48,129 nucleotides of DNA from Ruminococcus sp. (GTDB lineage: Bacteria > Bacillota > Clostridia > Oscillospirales > Acutalibacteraceae): contig JAFRCW010000042.1 of assembly GCA_017404145.1 (NCBI GenBank), forward strand, positions 1 to 48,129. Direction: 5' to 3'. A program made the position numbers and the translations under genes. Shown in pieces: positions 1 to 8,095 of this stretch. The notes beneath the pieces were generated by a model. It was not told where the DNA came from. It saw only the letters and a program-made list of their open reading frames with translations, and made no database searches. Positions within the stretch are counted from its first letter, which is position 1. The number at the start of each line of letters is the position of its first letter.

Positions 1-1690
1 GCTGATTGCAGATATTGAAGCCGACAAGGTGGCGCACGTTCTTGTCAAGGATATGTCACGAATCGGCAGAGATTATTTGCAGACAGGCTTTTACACCGAG
101 GTAATGTTCCGCCAATACCACGTTCATTTTGTCGCTATCGCCAACAGCGTTGACAGCGATGACCAGAACAGCAACGAATTTGCACCGTTTCTTAATGTGA
201 TGAACGAGTGGTATCTGCGTGATCTCAGCCGCAAGCAGCAAGCCGCCTGTCGTACAAAAGGCGAATCGGGCAAGCCGCTGACGAACATTGCTATCTACGG
301 CTATAAAAAAGATCCGAACGATAAAAACCGTTGGCTGATCGACGAGGAACCCGCCGAGGTTGTCCGACGTATTTATCGGTTAACTATCGAGGGGAAAACG
401 CCTTACGAAATTACGACGATTCTTTATAACGAGAGAATCGAAACGCCAGCAGCTTTTCACGCAAGACAAGGCACGGGGCTTTGGAAACACAAAACCGATA
501 TTTCGCATCCGTATTCTTGGAACGAAGCCACTGTAAAAGCTATCCTGTCTAAGCAGGAGTACGCTGGAGATACCGTCAATTTCCGTACGCATAAAGAATC
601 TTATAAGAATAAAAAGTCCGTTGCCAATCCAAAAGAGAATTGGCAGATTTTCAAGGACACGCACGAAGCAATCGTTGACAGAGAAACTTGGGAGCTTGTG
701 CAAAAGCTGATTAAAACGCCGAGACGTGTTGATACGATCGGTGAAGCTAATCCGCTTACCGGACTTGTGTTCTGCGCCGATTGCGGAGCGAAGATGTATA
801 ACCACCGTACACGCGGCGATATAGAAAAGAAAAAGTATCCGGGCGATACTTATGATTGCTCAACCTATACTTTGAGTTTTCGTAAGAAAGACACTGTGTG
901 CTTTAAGCACCGCATTTCAACAAAGGCGCTGCGGGTGCTGATCCTCGAAACGATCAAAGTGGCTTGCGCTTCGGCTATCAAGGATAAGGATAAATTCTTA
1001 GATAATATTCGCTCCGCTGCACAGCTTCGGCAAAAGGAAGCGGTCAAGGACGCTAAGCGAAAGCTGAACAAGAGCCGCAGAAGAATTAACGAGCTTGACG
1101 GAATCATCAAGAAGCTGTATGAATCCTACGCCGTCGGCAAGATCACCGAGGAACGCTTTGACAGCCTGCTTGCAGAATACGAAGCAGAACAAAAAGAGTT
1201 GTCCGTTTTTGTGACCGAGACCGAACAACAGCTATCCACCTTTGAAGAAGATACCGTCCGTGCAGAACAATTCCTTACGTTAGCGAAAAAGTACACCAAC
1301 TTCTCCGAGCTGACTACGCCGATGATCAATGAATTCATTGACAAGATAATTGTCCACGCTCCGTACTATATTGACGGTGAGCGTATTCAGGACGTTGACA
1401 TCTATCTGAATTTTATCGGACAGTTTGAAATTCCCGAACCGGAGTCGAGCGAGGAAGAAATCAAGCGTCAGGAACAGCTTAAGAAAAAGCGTGTATATGA
1501 ACGGGAGCTTTACCAGAAAATCAAATCAGGCGAACACGTCGTCGGAAAGAATTTTGAGGTAAAGTGCTGGGAGTGCGGAAAGACCTTTATTGCAAAATCA
1601 ACCTATGCTAAATTCTGTTGTGTGAAATGCCGTAACAGGAATTACAACAGGAAAAAACGACAGAAAAAGAAAGAACAAAAAACAGAATAA
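1..1690 (+). CDS. Large serine recombinase, 5' truncated by window
   Basis: Site-specific recombinase of the large serine family, which excises and integrates mobile elements. The open frame runs from base 2 with no start, so the N-terminal part of the resolvase domain, including the catalytic serine, is outside the window. The visible part begins in the end of that domain (KDMSRIGRD). It continues through the recombinase domain (NIAIYGYKKDP), a zinc beta-ribbon with CADC at about nt 773 and further cysteines, a coiled coil at about 1020-1290, and a DUF4368-like segment at about 1290-1430. An additional C-terminal four-cysteine finger (CWEC then CCVKC) precedes a very basic tail. It is followed directly by a terminator. 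It probably moves the element that carries the relaxase downstream. Confidence 0.93.
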   Translation, partial: LIADIEADKVAHVLVKDMSRIGRDYLQTGFYTEVMFRQYHVHFVAIANSVDSDDQNSNEFAPFLNVMNEWYLRDLSRKQQAACRTKGESGKPLTNIAIYGYKKDPNDKNRWLIDEEPAEVVRRIYRLTIEGKTPYEITTILYNERIETPAAFHARQGTGLWKHKTDISHPYSWNEATVKAILSKQEYAGDTVNFRTHKESYKNKKSVANPKENWQIFKDTHEAIVDRETWELVQKLIKTPRRVDTIGEANPLTGLVFCADCGAKMYNHRTRGDIEKKKYPGDTYDCSTYTLSFRKKDTVCFKHRISTKALRVLILETIKVACASAIKDKDKFLDNIRSAAQLRQKEAVKDAKRKLNKSRRRINELDGIIKKLYESYAVGKITEERFDSLLAEYEAEQKELSVFVTETEQQLSTFEEDTVRAEQFLTLAKKYTNFSELTTPMINEFIDKIIVHAPYYIDGERIQDVDIYLNFIGQFEIPEPESSEEEIKRQEQLKKKRVYERELYQKIKSGEHVVGKNFEVKCWECGKTFIAKSTYAKFCCVKCRNRNYNRKKRQKKKEQKTE

Positions 1691-1703
1691 CAATTAACGC
1701 TGC

Positions 1704-1740
1704 GGCGGCTTGTGAGAGCGATTTCACAAGCCGCCTTTTT
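1704..1740 (+). terminator. Rho-independent terminator after recombinase
   Basis: A 12-bp perfect stem (GGCGGCTTGTGA with TCACAAGCCGCC) and an 8-base loop are followed by five T. It lies 14 bases after the recombinase stop codon and just ahead of the DUF3847 gene. Confidence 0.9.
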
Positions 1741-1757
1741 GAATGGAGGGATTTATA

Positions 1758-1955
1758 TTGAAATTCACAGAGAAAGATTTTATACAAGCAAAGCACAGAC
1801 TGGAAGAAGCGCAGGCTCGCATCCGAGTAAAAGAGCGAGCGGCACGAACACATCGGCTCATCCAAGAGGGAGCCATTTTAGAGAAAGCTATGCCGCAAGT
1901 TAGGCAAATGTCATTGGAACAGTTGGAGGGTTATCTATGCAGTCTGCTCAAATAA
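1758..1955 (+). CDS. DUF3847-like small protein
   Basis: A basic protein of about 65 residues, helical with a coiled-coil-like N-terminus, then the pattern RAARTHRLIQEGAILE and a C-terminal LEQLEGYL segment. This resembles DUF3847 proteins, which sit beside recombinase and MobA/MobL genes in Firmicute elements; their function is unknown. I prefer the TTG start at 1758 because GGAGGG at 1745-1750 is 7 bases upstream. An ATG at 1743 in the same frame would overlap that site. It ends just before a second terminator, so it forms a one-gene unit between recombinase and relaxase. Confidence 0.75.
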   Translation: MKFTEKDFIQAKHRLEEAQARIRVKERAARTHRLIQEGAILEKAMPQVRQMSLEQLEGYLCSLLK

Positions 1956-1969
1956 TCATTATCAATGGG

Positions 1970-2000
1970 ACGCTTCGAGAAATCGGAGCGTTTCTTCTTT
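1970..2000 (+). terminator. Rho-independent terminator after DUF3847 gene
   Basis: ACGCTTCGA and TCGGAGCGT form a 9-bp stem with one G-T pair and a GAAA tetraloop, followed by TTCTTCTTT. It starts 15 bases after the stop codon. Confidence 0.75.
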
Positions 2001-2010
2001 TATCCCGAAG

Positions 2011-2134
2011 GGCGCACTTACTCACCACTGCCAAAACTCGCAGAGTTTTGGTAAGCGGTGGTATTTCAACATTCGTTGAAACCGTGCGCTCTCCGAGGGT
2101 TGCGGCTCCGTTGGAGCCTTGCGAAAGTTGCCTC
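2011..2134 (+). other. Nested hairpin region, candidate oriT or structured leader
   Basis: The stretch between the DUF3847 terminator and the relaxase gene folds into several stems. GCGCAC (2012-2017) pairs with GTGCGC (2084-2089) and encloses two hairpins: CCAAAACTC/GAGTTTTGG (2031-2051, 3-base loop) and TTTCAAC/GTTGAAA (2064-2081). A further GAGG/CCTC stem (2095-2098 with 2131-2134) encloses GGCTCC/GGAGCC (2104-2118). Transfer origins typically lie beside the relaxase gene and contain inverted repeats, so oriT is a reasonable guess. A structured RNA leader is the alternative. Confidence 0.45.
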
Positions 2135-2151
2135 AGAGCCGTCACCTTCCG

Positions 2152-2185
2152 TGCGGTTGCCTGTTCGTCAACCGCATTTTCTTTT
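2152..2185 (+). terminator. Terminator-like hairpin upstream of relaxase
   Basis: TGCGGTT (2152-2158) and AACCGCA (2170-2176) form a 7-bp stem with an 11-base loop, followed by TTTTCTTTTT. It lies about 50 bases before the relaxase start, so it could end transcription through the nested hairpin region or act as an attenuator for the mob gene. Confidence 0.55.
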
Positions 2186-2232
2186 TATGAAAAAAAAACA
2201 AATATTCTGCCTGAAAGGTGTGATTTACAAGA

Positions 2233-3927
2233 ATGGCGATTTATCATTTAGAAGCAAAAGTCATCAGTCGCAGCTCCGGTAGAAGCGCCGTCGCCGCATC
2301 CGCCTATATGAGTTGCTCCAAGATTTTGAACGATTATGACGGTGTGCTACACGATTTCACCCGCAAGCACGGTCTTGTGTGGGAGCATATCTTTTTACCC
2401 GAAAACGCTCCGCAGGAATGGCAGAATCGGAGCGAATTATGGAACGCCGTTGAACGTGCCGAAAAGACAAAGGACAGCCGACTTGCCCGTGAGTTAGTGG
2501 TCGCTTTGCCTGTTGAACTCAACAAAGAACAATGGATAAATCTGCTAACAGAATATATCCAAAATAACTTTGTTGCAGATGGTATGTGCGCTGACGTTGC
2601 TATTCACGATACTGACGGACACAATCCCCACGCCCATATTATGCTCACTGTCAGACCGTTGGACGATAAAGGCAAGTGGCAGTACAAGACCGAAAAGGAA
2701 TATCTTTGTAAACACAACGGAGAAGAAAAAGGCTTCACCGCCGCCGAGTTTCTGAAAGCGAAAGCACAGGGTTGGGAGAAGCAATATCAATATTATGTCG
2801 GCAAAAAGAAGGTGTATATGCCGCCGTCAGAAGCGAAGCGGCACGGCTATGAGCGAGCCAACAAATATCCGAAAAGCACAAAATACGGTCGGCAGAATCC
2901 TATCACCGCCCGTTGGAACAGCGACGAACAGCTTGTGATATGGCGAGAGAATTGGGCGCAGAACACGAACAAATATCTTGATGAAGCGAATCGATCAGAC
3001 GCCCATATCGACCACCGCAGTCACGCCGCAAGATGTATCGACGAGCAGCCTACGATTCACGAAGGCTATGTCGCACAAGCGATGGAGCGCAGAGGATTGA
3101 TTGCAGACCGCTGTGAAGTCAACCGTCAAATCAAAGCTGACAACGCTCTGCTCCGAGAGCTGAAAGCTGCGTTTGCGAAAATCTCACAAGCTGTCAAAAA
3201 CACCGTTCCTGCTCTTGCAGAGGCTATGGAATCTTTGCGAGAGAAGGTTATCGTAATCAGCTATCATATCCTGCACACTAAAATCGGCAAGCGCAATATT
3301 ACCGATTATGTTAAGGAATTGAAGGCAAATTATGAAAGCTACAAGGGTATTGCCAAACAGATCGCCGCAAAGAAGAAAGAACGGAAAGAGCTTCAAAACC
3401 AGAAGAAGTCCACTCCCGTTATCAAGGTCATCACTCACCGTGATTTAGCACGCCGTATCGCCGAGCTGACGGAAGAAATTGAAGAACTGAAATCTGAAAA
3501 GGCTCGCTTAATTACCGCTATGGAGTGTACCGATAATAAAGATATAGCAACTGTAAATGACAGCTTTGACAGAATGGAATCTGCTCTTGAAGAGTTAGAC
3601 AAACGAGAAGTCAAATACACCGCCGAGCTGAACGAAGCCTTACAGCAATATGCCGAGTACAAGGAACAAGCCAAAGAATTCAATGAAGGCGAATTTGGAA
3701 AGGCTCGCTTGGATATTCGTCCCGATAAAGAGCGAAATGCCCTTAACCAGATTTCAGATTCATACGGCGAACATTTCTCCCGCAGCACATTTTTTAGCAG
3801 CGTCCGTGACACCGATATGAAGCTCGACGATGATATTGATATGCGTGCCGTCCGTGAATACGCTTACCAACAGCGCAGGCAAGCACAACAAGAAAAGAGT
3901 CATAAACCTAAAGTTAAAGAACGCTAA
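2233..3927 (+). CDS. MobA/MobL family conjugative relaxase
   Basis: Relaxase that would nick the element at oriT and lead DNA transfer, using the conjugation machinery of another element since none is seen here. It has 564 residues. The N-terminal relaxase domain (about 1-210) shows the start MAIYHLEAKVISRS, a tyrosine in SAYMS as candidate nicking residue, and the metal-binding histidine motif HNPHAHIMLT at about residues 134-143. The C-terminal half is long, charged and coiled-coil rich (about 290-560), as in other MobA/MobL proteins. The SD AAAGGTG lies 13 bases upstream, rather far. No terminator follows. Confidence 0.93.
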   Translation: MAIYHLEAKVISRSSGRSAVAASAYMSCSKILNDYDGVLHDFTRKHGLVWEHIFLPENAPQEWQNRSELWNAVERAEKTKDSRLARELVVALPVELNKEQWINLLTEYIQNNFVADGMCADVAIHDTDGHNPHAHIMLTVRPLDDKGKWQYKTEKEYLCKHNGEEKGFTAAEFLKAKAQGWEKQYQYYVGKKKVYMPPSEAKRHGYERANKYPKSTKYGRQNPITARWNSDEQLVIWRENWAQNTNKYLDEANRSDAHIDHRSHAARCIDEQPTIHEGYVAQAMERRGLIADRCEVNRQIKADNALLRELKAAFAKISQAVKNTVPALAEAMESLREKVIVISYHILHTKIGKRNITDYVKELKANYESYKGIAKQIAAKKKERKELQNQKKSTPVIKVITHRDLARRIAELTEEIEELKSEKARLITAMECTDNKDIATVNDSFDRMESALEELDKREVKYTAELNEALQQYAEYKEQAKEFNEGEFGKARLDIRPDKERNALNQISDSYGEHFSRSTFFSSVRDTDMKLDDDIDMRAVREYAYQQRRQAQQEKSHKPKVKER

Positions 3928-3933
3928 TCGCTT

Positions 3934-3955
3934 TTTTACATTTCTTTTACATTTT
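3934..3955 (+). promoter_or_regulatory. Tandem OmpR/PhoP-type direct repeat
   Basis: TTTTACATTTC is followed immediately by TTTTACATTTT, giving two TTTACA hexamers 11 bases apart. Direct hexamers with 5-base gaps are typical DNA sites of OmpR-family regulators such as Gram-positive PhoP. It lies 170 bases upstream of the FemAB-like gene, within the non-coding stretch 3928-4120. The second hexamer could double as a -35 with only a poor -10 (TGCATT at 3969), as expected for an activated promoter. That the cassette's own response regulator binds here is inference. Confidence 0.4.
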
Positions 3956-4074
3956 TCTGAATACTCCTTGCATTGTGGTCGTATATCATTTACTTGACCT
4001 AGTATGATGGTGAACTAATTGATTATGATTTACCTCTAATATTTAGGTGAACAGAAACTAAAACGCAAGGAGAG

Positions 4075-4105
4075 TGCCGCTCCTGCTTTCATTGCGGGAG
4101 CGGCA
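4075..4105 (+). repeat. Stem-loop in 5' leader of FemAB-like gene
   Basis: TGCCGCTCC (4075-4083) pairs with GGAGCGGCA (4097-4105) around a 13-base loop, with no T-run after it, so it is not a terminator. It lies between a good SD-like AAGGAG at 4067-4072 and the ATG at 4121. It may bring the distant SD nearer to the start, or control translation. Confidence 0.6.
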
Positions 4106-4120
4106 GCACGGGAAACGGAA

Positions 4121-5149
4121 ATGAGTATTGAAAGTGAATTTGAAAGATATTGCGCCGATCATGGCACATTTACACAATCTGCTTTATGGACAAAGGTCAA
4201 AGAGAGCTGGCAAGCAGAATACTTGGTATCAAAGGATGAAAACGGCAAGCTGCGCGGGACAATGTTAGTGCTCGTAAAGCGTCTGCCGTTCGGCAAGGTG
4301 TTTTTGTATGCGCCGCGCGGTCCTGTTTGTGATATAAACGATACCGCAGCGGTCAGCGATTTGCTTAGTCAAGCCGTATGCCTTGCCGAAAATAATAAAG
4401 CATTTATGCTGAAAATCGATCCAATGATAGCTTCGGATGATAAGAAATCCATCAACAAACTGCAAGCGTTAGGATTCACCTATCACGCAGAACGTGTGGG
4501 CTATGACAACATCCAATGTCGTGAAAACTATGTCCTCGACTTGCAAGGGAAAAGTGAGGACGAGGTATTCAACAGTTTCAAATCCAAATGGCGATATAAC
4601 ATCCGTCTTTCATCAAGACGCGGCGTGAAATGTATCATCTGCCATGAGGACAAGCTTGATGATTTCATGTCGTTGATGAAACAGACAGCAAAACGTGATG
4701 GATTTGAATATCGGGAACGCACCTATTTTGAAAGAATCCTGCGTGTGTTTGGTGACAAAGCAGTGTTATGTATCTGTTATATCGATGATAAACCATTATC
4801 GGGAGCGCTGTGCATCGAATATGCCGGAGTTATGAGCTATGTGTATGGCTGTTCATCATCGGAGCATAGAAACTGTATGCCGAATTACTTAATGCAATGG
4901 ACTCTGATACAGAAGGCTATTCAGGACGGTTGTCATACCTATGACTTCTGCGGAATCCCGTACTGGTATGACGAAAAGCATCCTAATTACGGCGTGTATC
5001 GTTTCAAGCAAGGCTTTAACGGACAGGTCGTCAATTATGCCGGTGAATTTGATTATTGCTGTCAGCCAATAACGTGCCGGCTGTTTGATACAGCGCAAGT
5101 TATTCAAAGAAGATTTGGAATCTTCAGCCGCTTTTTGCATCGCTATTGA
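4121..5149 (+). CDS. FemAB/FemX-family peptidoglycan aminoacyltransferase
   Basis: Predicted cytoplasmic acyltransferase of the FemABX (GNAT-like) family. These enzymes add amino acids from aminoacyl-tRNA to the peptidoglycan cross-bridge on lipid-linked precursors. The family is recognised by the central KWRYNIRLSSRRGV segment and the C-terminal NYLMQWTLI, YDFCGIPYW, YRFKQGF and GEFDY pattern. At 342 residues it is shorter than the classical Fem proteins of about 410-420 and lacks an obvious coiled-coil insert. The start codon has only a weak local SD. It lies 7 bases ahead of a C39-like peptidase and before a two-component system. FemAB relatives on mobile DNA include lysostaphin and zoocin immunity proteins, so immunity or resistance is a plausible role. 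Confidence 0.85.
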   Translation: MSIESEFERYCADHGTFTQSALWTKVKESWQAEYLVSKDENGKLRGTMLVLVKRLPFGKVFLYAPRGPVCDINDTAAVSDLLSQAVCLAENNKAFMLKIDPMIASDDKKSINKLQALGFTYHAERVGYDNIQCRENYVLDLQGKSEDEVFNSFKSKWRYNIRLSSRRGVKCIICHEDKLDDFMSLMKQTAKRDGFEYRERTYFERILRVFGDKAVLCICYIDDKPLSGALCIEYAGVMSYVYGCSSSEHRNCMPNYLMQWTLIQKAIQDGCHTYDFCGIPYWYDEKHPNYGVYRFKQGFNGQVVNYAGEFDYCCQPITCRLFDTAQVIQRRFGIFSRFLHRY

Positions 5150-5165
5150 ATGGAGCATGAAGAAA

Positions 5166-5912
5166 ATGAAAAGACATAAATTCTTTTGCTTCATGGTATT
5201 TGTACTTGTCGTGATTGGTATTATCGGATTAATCAACACGCTTGCTCATGCCTTTCAATCGACTATTCAAGAAGAGTTTCAAAATAGTATTTTTCGAACT
5301 AACGAAAGCCACATCATCGACGCTCCCTTCATCGGGCAAATGGAGCGTTATCCGACAGGTTGTGAATCAACCACTGCTGTTATGGCTCTGCAATATTTTG
5401 GAGTTGATATATCGGTAGACGATTTCACTTATAATTATTTAGATTTAGGAACAGCTCCTTACGAATACGACGGTTTGTTATACGGAGATTCACCGTGGGA
5501 TTGCTTTTTGGGATCACCGTATGAAGGATCGGGATGGGGCTGCTATTCGCCTGTCATACAAAGAGCTTTACAAAAAGTATTGGTTGACAGTAATTATTCA
5601 GCAGAGTATTATCTCGGAACGCCATTACAAGAGCTTTGCGCCAAATATATCGACAAAGGGATTCCTGTTATCCTTTGGGCGACAATGGAGATGCGGGAAG
5701 CGTCATACACATCAACATGGCTGACGCCCGAAGGCGATCAAGTAACTTGGATATCTCCCGAACACTGTCTGTTGTTAGTCGGATACGACAAAGAATACTA
5801 TTATTTCAACGATTCACGGCAAGGAAAACAAACGGCGTATCCAAAACGTGACGTTGAGATCGCCTATGAAAGTATGCTCAGTCAGGCGGTAGTGATCATA
5901 CCGACAGAATAG
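5166..5912 (+). CDS. Membrane-anchored C39-like cysteine peptidase
   Basis: A 248-residue protein with one N-terminal membrane segment (about residues 6-26, a signal anchor) and an extracellular papain-like domain of the C39_2 type. The likely active site is complete: Gln58 in GQMERYPTGC, nucleophile Cys66, His200 in PEHCLLLVGYD, and Asn215/Asp216 in YYFNDS. Start at 5166 is chosen because GGAG at 5152-5155 is 10 bases upstream; an ATG at 5157 is only one base from it. It lies 16 bases after the FemAB-like gene and is surely cotranscribed. A function in cleaving a peptide or cell-wall cross-bridge outside the cell is inferred. Confidence 0.85.
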   Translation: MKRHKFFCFMVFVLVVIGIIGLINTLAHAFQSTIQEEFQNSIFRTNESHIIDAPFIGQMERYPTGCESTTAVMALQYFGVDISVDDFTYNYLDLGTAPYEYDGLLYGDSPWDCFLGSPYEGSGWGCYSPVIQRALQKVLVDSNYSAEYYLGTPLQELCAKYIDKGIPVILWATMEMREASYTSTWLTPEGDQVTWISPEHCLLLVGYDKEYYYFNDSRQGKQTAYPKRDVEIAYESMLSQAVVIIPTE

Positions 5913-5932
5913 CGTAAATCAGGTATCTCATA

Positions 5933-5962
5933 TTTACAAATAAAGAGCAGCTATGATATAAT
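5933..5962 (+). promoter_or_regulatory. Promoter of the two-component system
   Basis: TTTACA at 5933-5938 and TATAAT at 5957-5962 are separated by 18 bases, 35 bases ahead of the response regulator ATG. The -35 hexamer is the same TTTACA that is duplicated at 3935 and 3946, so autoregulation is possible. Confidence 0.75.
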
Positions 5963-5996
5963 CATTACAGAATACCAATATGAAACGGTGAAACAC

Positions 5997-6662
5997 ATGA
6001 TAAAGATATTGATTGTTGAGGATGACCCCAATATCGCAAAATCAATAGAAGTAACCACATCTATCGTCGGCTACCACTGCGATCACTGTACTGATGGCTT
6101 GGCAGCAGTTGAAAAGGCGATGACAGGCAGTTATGATATTATCCTCTTAGATATTATGCTTCCCGGCTTGAACGGGTTTGAGGTGATCGAGCGGATCCGT
6201 AACTGCGGTACACCCGTGATATTCCTGACCGCATTAGGAGATGTTACAGATAAAATCAAAGGGCTGCGAATGGGCGCCGAGGATTATATCGTCAAGCCGT
6301 TTGAAGCAATGGAGCTGTTAGCTAGAATTGAGGTTGTTCTAAGGCGATTCAAAAAAGAAGCCAATGTGCTTTATTATAAAGACATTGTCGTTGATGTTGA
6401 CAAACACACCGTGACGCAAAGCGGTGTTGTAGTTGATTTGACTCCGAAGGAATTTGATGTGCTTGTATTCTTCCTGCGAAACCAAAATCTGGCGATTTCG
6501 CGTGACAGACTTCTCGCTTCGGTATGGGGCTATGAATTTGAGGGCGAGAGCAGAACGGTGGATATCCATATCCAGCAGATTCGCAAAAAGCTGAATCTGA
6601 AAAAGAATTTGGTGACCATTCCGAAGCTCGGATATCGCTTAGACAGCGAGGTGACCGCATGA
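5997..6662 (+). CDS. OmpR-family response regulator
   Basis: A 221-residue transcription factor. The receiver domain (1-115) has acidic residues Asp9/Asp10, phosphoacceptor Asp52 in LLDIMLPG, Thr78 in FLTALGD and Lys100 in VKPFEA. The C-terminal winged helix (about 125-221) has LTPKEFDVL and SRTVDIHIQQIRKKL. ATG at 5997 is preferred; an in-frame GTG at 5988 would add three residues. The gene overlaps the kinase start by four bases (ATGA), so the two are translationally coupled. It resembles the envelope-stress and antibiotic-sensing regulators (VanR-like). Targets are unknown; the upstream FemAB-peptidase pair is the natural candidate. Confidence 0.95.
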   Translation: MIKILIVEDDPNIAKSIEVTTSIVGYHCDHCTDGLAAVEKAMTGSYDIILLDIMLPGLNGFEVIERIRNCGTPVIFLTALGDVTDKIKGLRMGAEDYIVKPFEAMELLARIEVVLRRFKKEANVLYYKDIVVDVDKHTVTQSGVVVDLTPKEFDVLVFFLRNQNLAISRDRLLASVWGYEFEGESRTVDIHIQQIRKKLNLKKNLVTIPKLGYRLDSEVTA

Positions 6663-8095
6663 AGCTGTGGCAAAAAATCTTTCTGATTACTTTAGCCTTC
6701 GTGATGATCGCTGTCGGCGTTACTACGGTAATCGTCGCGCAGAATTACTTTGAAATGACGCTGGATATTGAAAAGCAGGGAGCAACGGCACGGCATGAGT
6801 ATGTTACTTCGGTGATCTCCAACAGGGTTACACTGGAGGGATTATCCTCGAATGAGTTAGTGGTTTCTCAGGATAATCTGCGCACGCTGCTCAGAAGTAT
6901 TGTCACCGCACAAACTGACGAAGCTCACGGAATCGCTGTATATGACGAGAAGGGCGAGATCGCCTTATCACAAATCGATTCTTTAAATACACTGACGGAT
7001 TTCAGAAACAAGGTTGAAAATAACGATTCATCCTATTCTGTAGTTGCTGATTACTCCGGTACCAAGCAGCTTGTGATCGGTTCATCCTGCGAAATGTCGG
7101 GACAAAAAATCTATCTTTACACTTCAACGGATATCAGCCGAATCTACCAAACGCGTGACCAGGTCTTCATCTATGTTCGCATTATCGGTGCTGTTTCAGC
7201 CGTTGCCGCTGCAACCGCTTTACTTTTGCTGGTCTATCAAATGCTAAATCCTCTCAGCAAGATAAACAAGTCGATCCGTCGTATCGCAAAAGGCGCTTAC
7301 AGCGAACGTGTGCCCGAAAAAGGCGGTTATGAATTCAAAGAATTATCTGCAAATATCAATCATATGGCTGAAGCGATTGAAGAAAATGTCGGTCAGCTGC
7401 AGGAGATCGCCGACAGCAGAAAACGCTTCATTGATAATCTCGCGCATGAAATGAAAACGCCGCTGACCTCGATCATTTGTCTGTCTGACGTCATGCACAT
7501 CAAGAAGGATCTGACAGAGGAAGAACGTATTGAATACAGCGGTATTATTATCGAAGAAGCGAAGCGTCTGCGAAATCTTTCGGGCAAAATAATGGAACTG
7601 ACGGTTGCGGAGAATGCCGAATTGGATTTTCAGTATATTTCCTTAGCTGAGATATTATCTGACATACAAACTGCGGTACAACCCGTTTTTGAACACAGTA
7701 ATATGACCTTAATCGTAGAGCCGGTAGATTGTATGATTCGCTGTGACCGAGAGTTGTTCACTTCGCTCCTGCTCAATTTGATCGATAACGCACGGAAAGC
7801 GAGCAAAGAAGGCGATACCGTCGAAGTGAAATGTAATTTGAAAAAGAATAAGCTGAATATATCTGTTACCGATCACGGCGTCGGAATGAGCGAAGAAGAA
7901 TTGAAGCATATTTCCGAACCGTTTTACATGGCTGATAAAAGCCGTTCGCGTCAGGCGGGCGGCGCAGGCTTGGGATTATCTCTGTGCGCCGAAATCGCAA
8001 AACGGCATCAGGCTGTTATGAAATATGACAGCACTCTCGGCGAGGGAACAGTTGTCACCTTGACAATGCCGACAGGAGGTGAGCCGAATGCGTAA
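6659..8095 (+). CDS. Two-component sensor histidine kinase
   Basis: A 478-residue membrane kinase. Membrane segment 1 is at about residues 6-28, an extracytoplasmic sensor of about 140 residues follows, and membrane segment 2 is at about 170-193. Then come a HAMP linker, a HisKA domain with phosphoacceptor His263 in NLAHEMKTPLTS, and an ATPase domain with N-box NLIDNARKAS, G1 DHGVGMS and G2 GGAGLGLSL. The size and order are typical of VanS/PhoR-like kinases with an extracellular sensor. It overlaps both neighbours, so it is made together with the regulator and the anchored protein downstream. The signal sensed is unknown. Confidence 0.95.
   Translation: MKLWQKIFLITLAFVMIAVGVTTVIVAQNYFEMTLDIEKQGATARHEYVTSVISNRVTLEGLSSNELVVSQDNLRTLLRSIVTAQTDEAHGIAVYDEKGEIALSQIDSLNTLTDFRNKVENNDSSYSVVADYSGTKQLVIGSSCEMSGQKIYLYTSTDISRIYQTRDQVFIYVRIIGAVSAVAAATALLLLVYQMLNPLSKINKSIRRIAKGAYSERVPEKGGYEFKELSANINHMAEAIEENVGQLQEIADSRKRFIDNLAHEMKTPLTSIICLSDVMHIKKDLTEEERIEYSGIIIEEAKRLRNLSGKIMELTVAENAELDFQYISLAEILSDIQTAVQPVFEHSNMTLIVEPVDCMIRCDRELFTSLLLNLIDNARKASKEGDTVEVKCNLKKNKLNISVTDHGVGMSEEELKHISEPFYMADKSRSRQAGGAGLGLSLCAEIAKRHQAVMKYDSTLGEGTVVTLTMPTGGEPNA

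Noticed and set aside
1937..2251. Plus-strand ORFs over the hairpin region before the relaxase (1937-2251, 2058-2282)
   Set aside because: They cross two terminators and the relaxase start, have no supporting composition, and are explained by the inverted repeats.
3994..4026. TTGACC at 3994 as the -35 of the FemAB-like gene
   Set aside because: No acceptable -10 lies 16-18 bases downstream; TATGAT at 4024 is about 24 bases away.
4074..4123. Possible 16-codon leader peptide GTG...TGA overlapping the FemAB-like start
   Set aside because: AAGGAG is only one base from the GTG, too close for initiation, and the coding stretch is just the hairpin arms.
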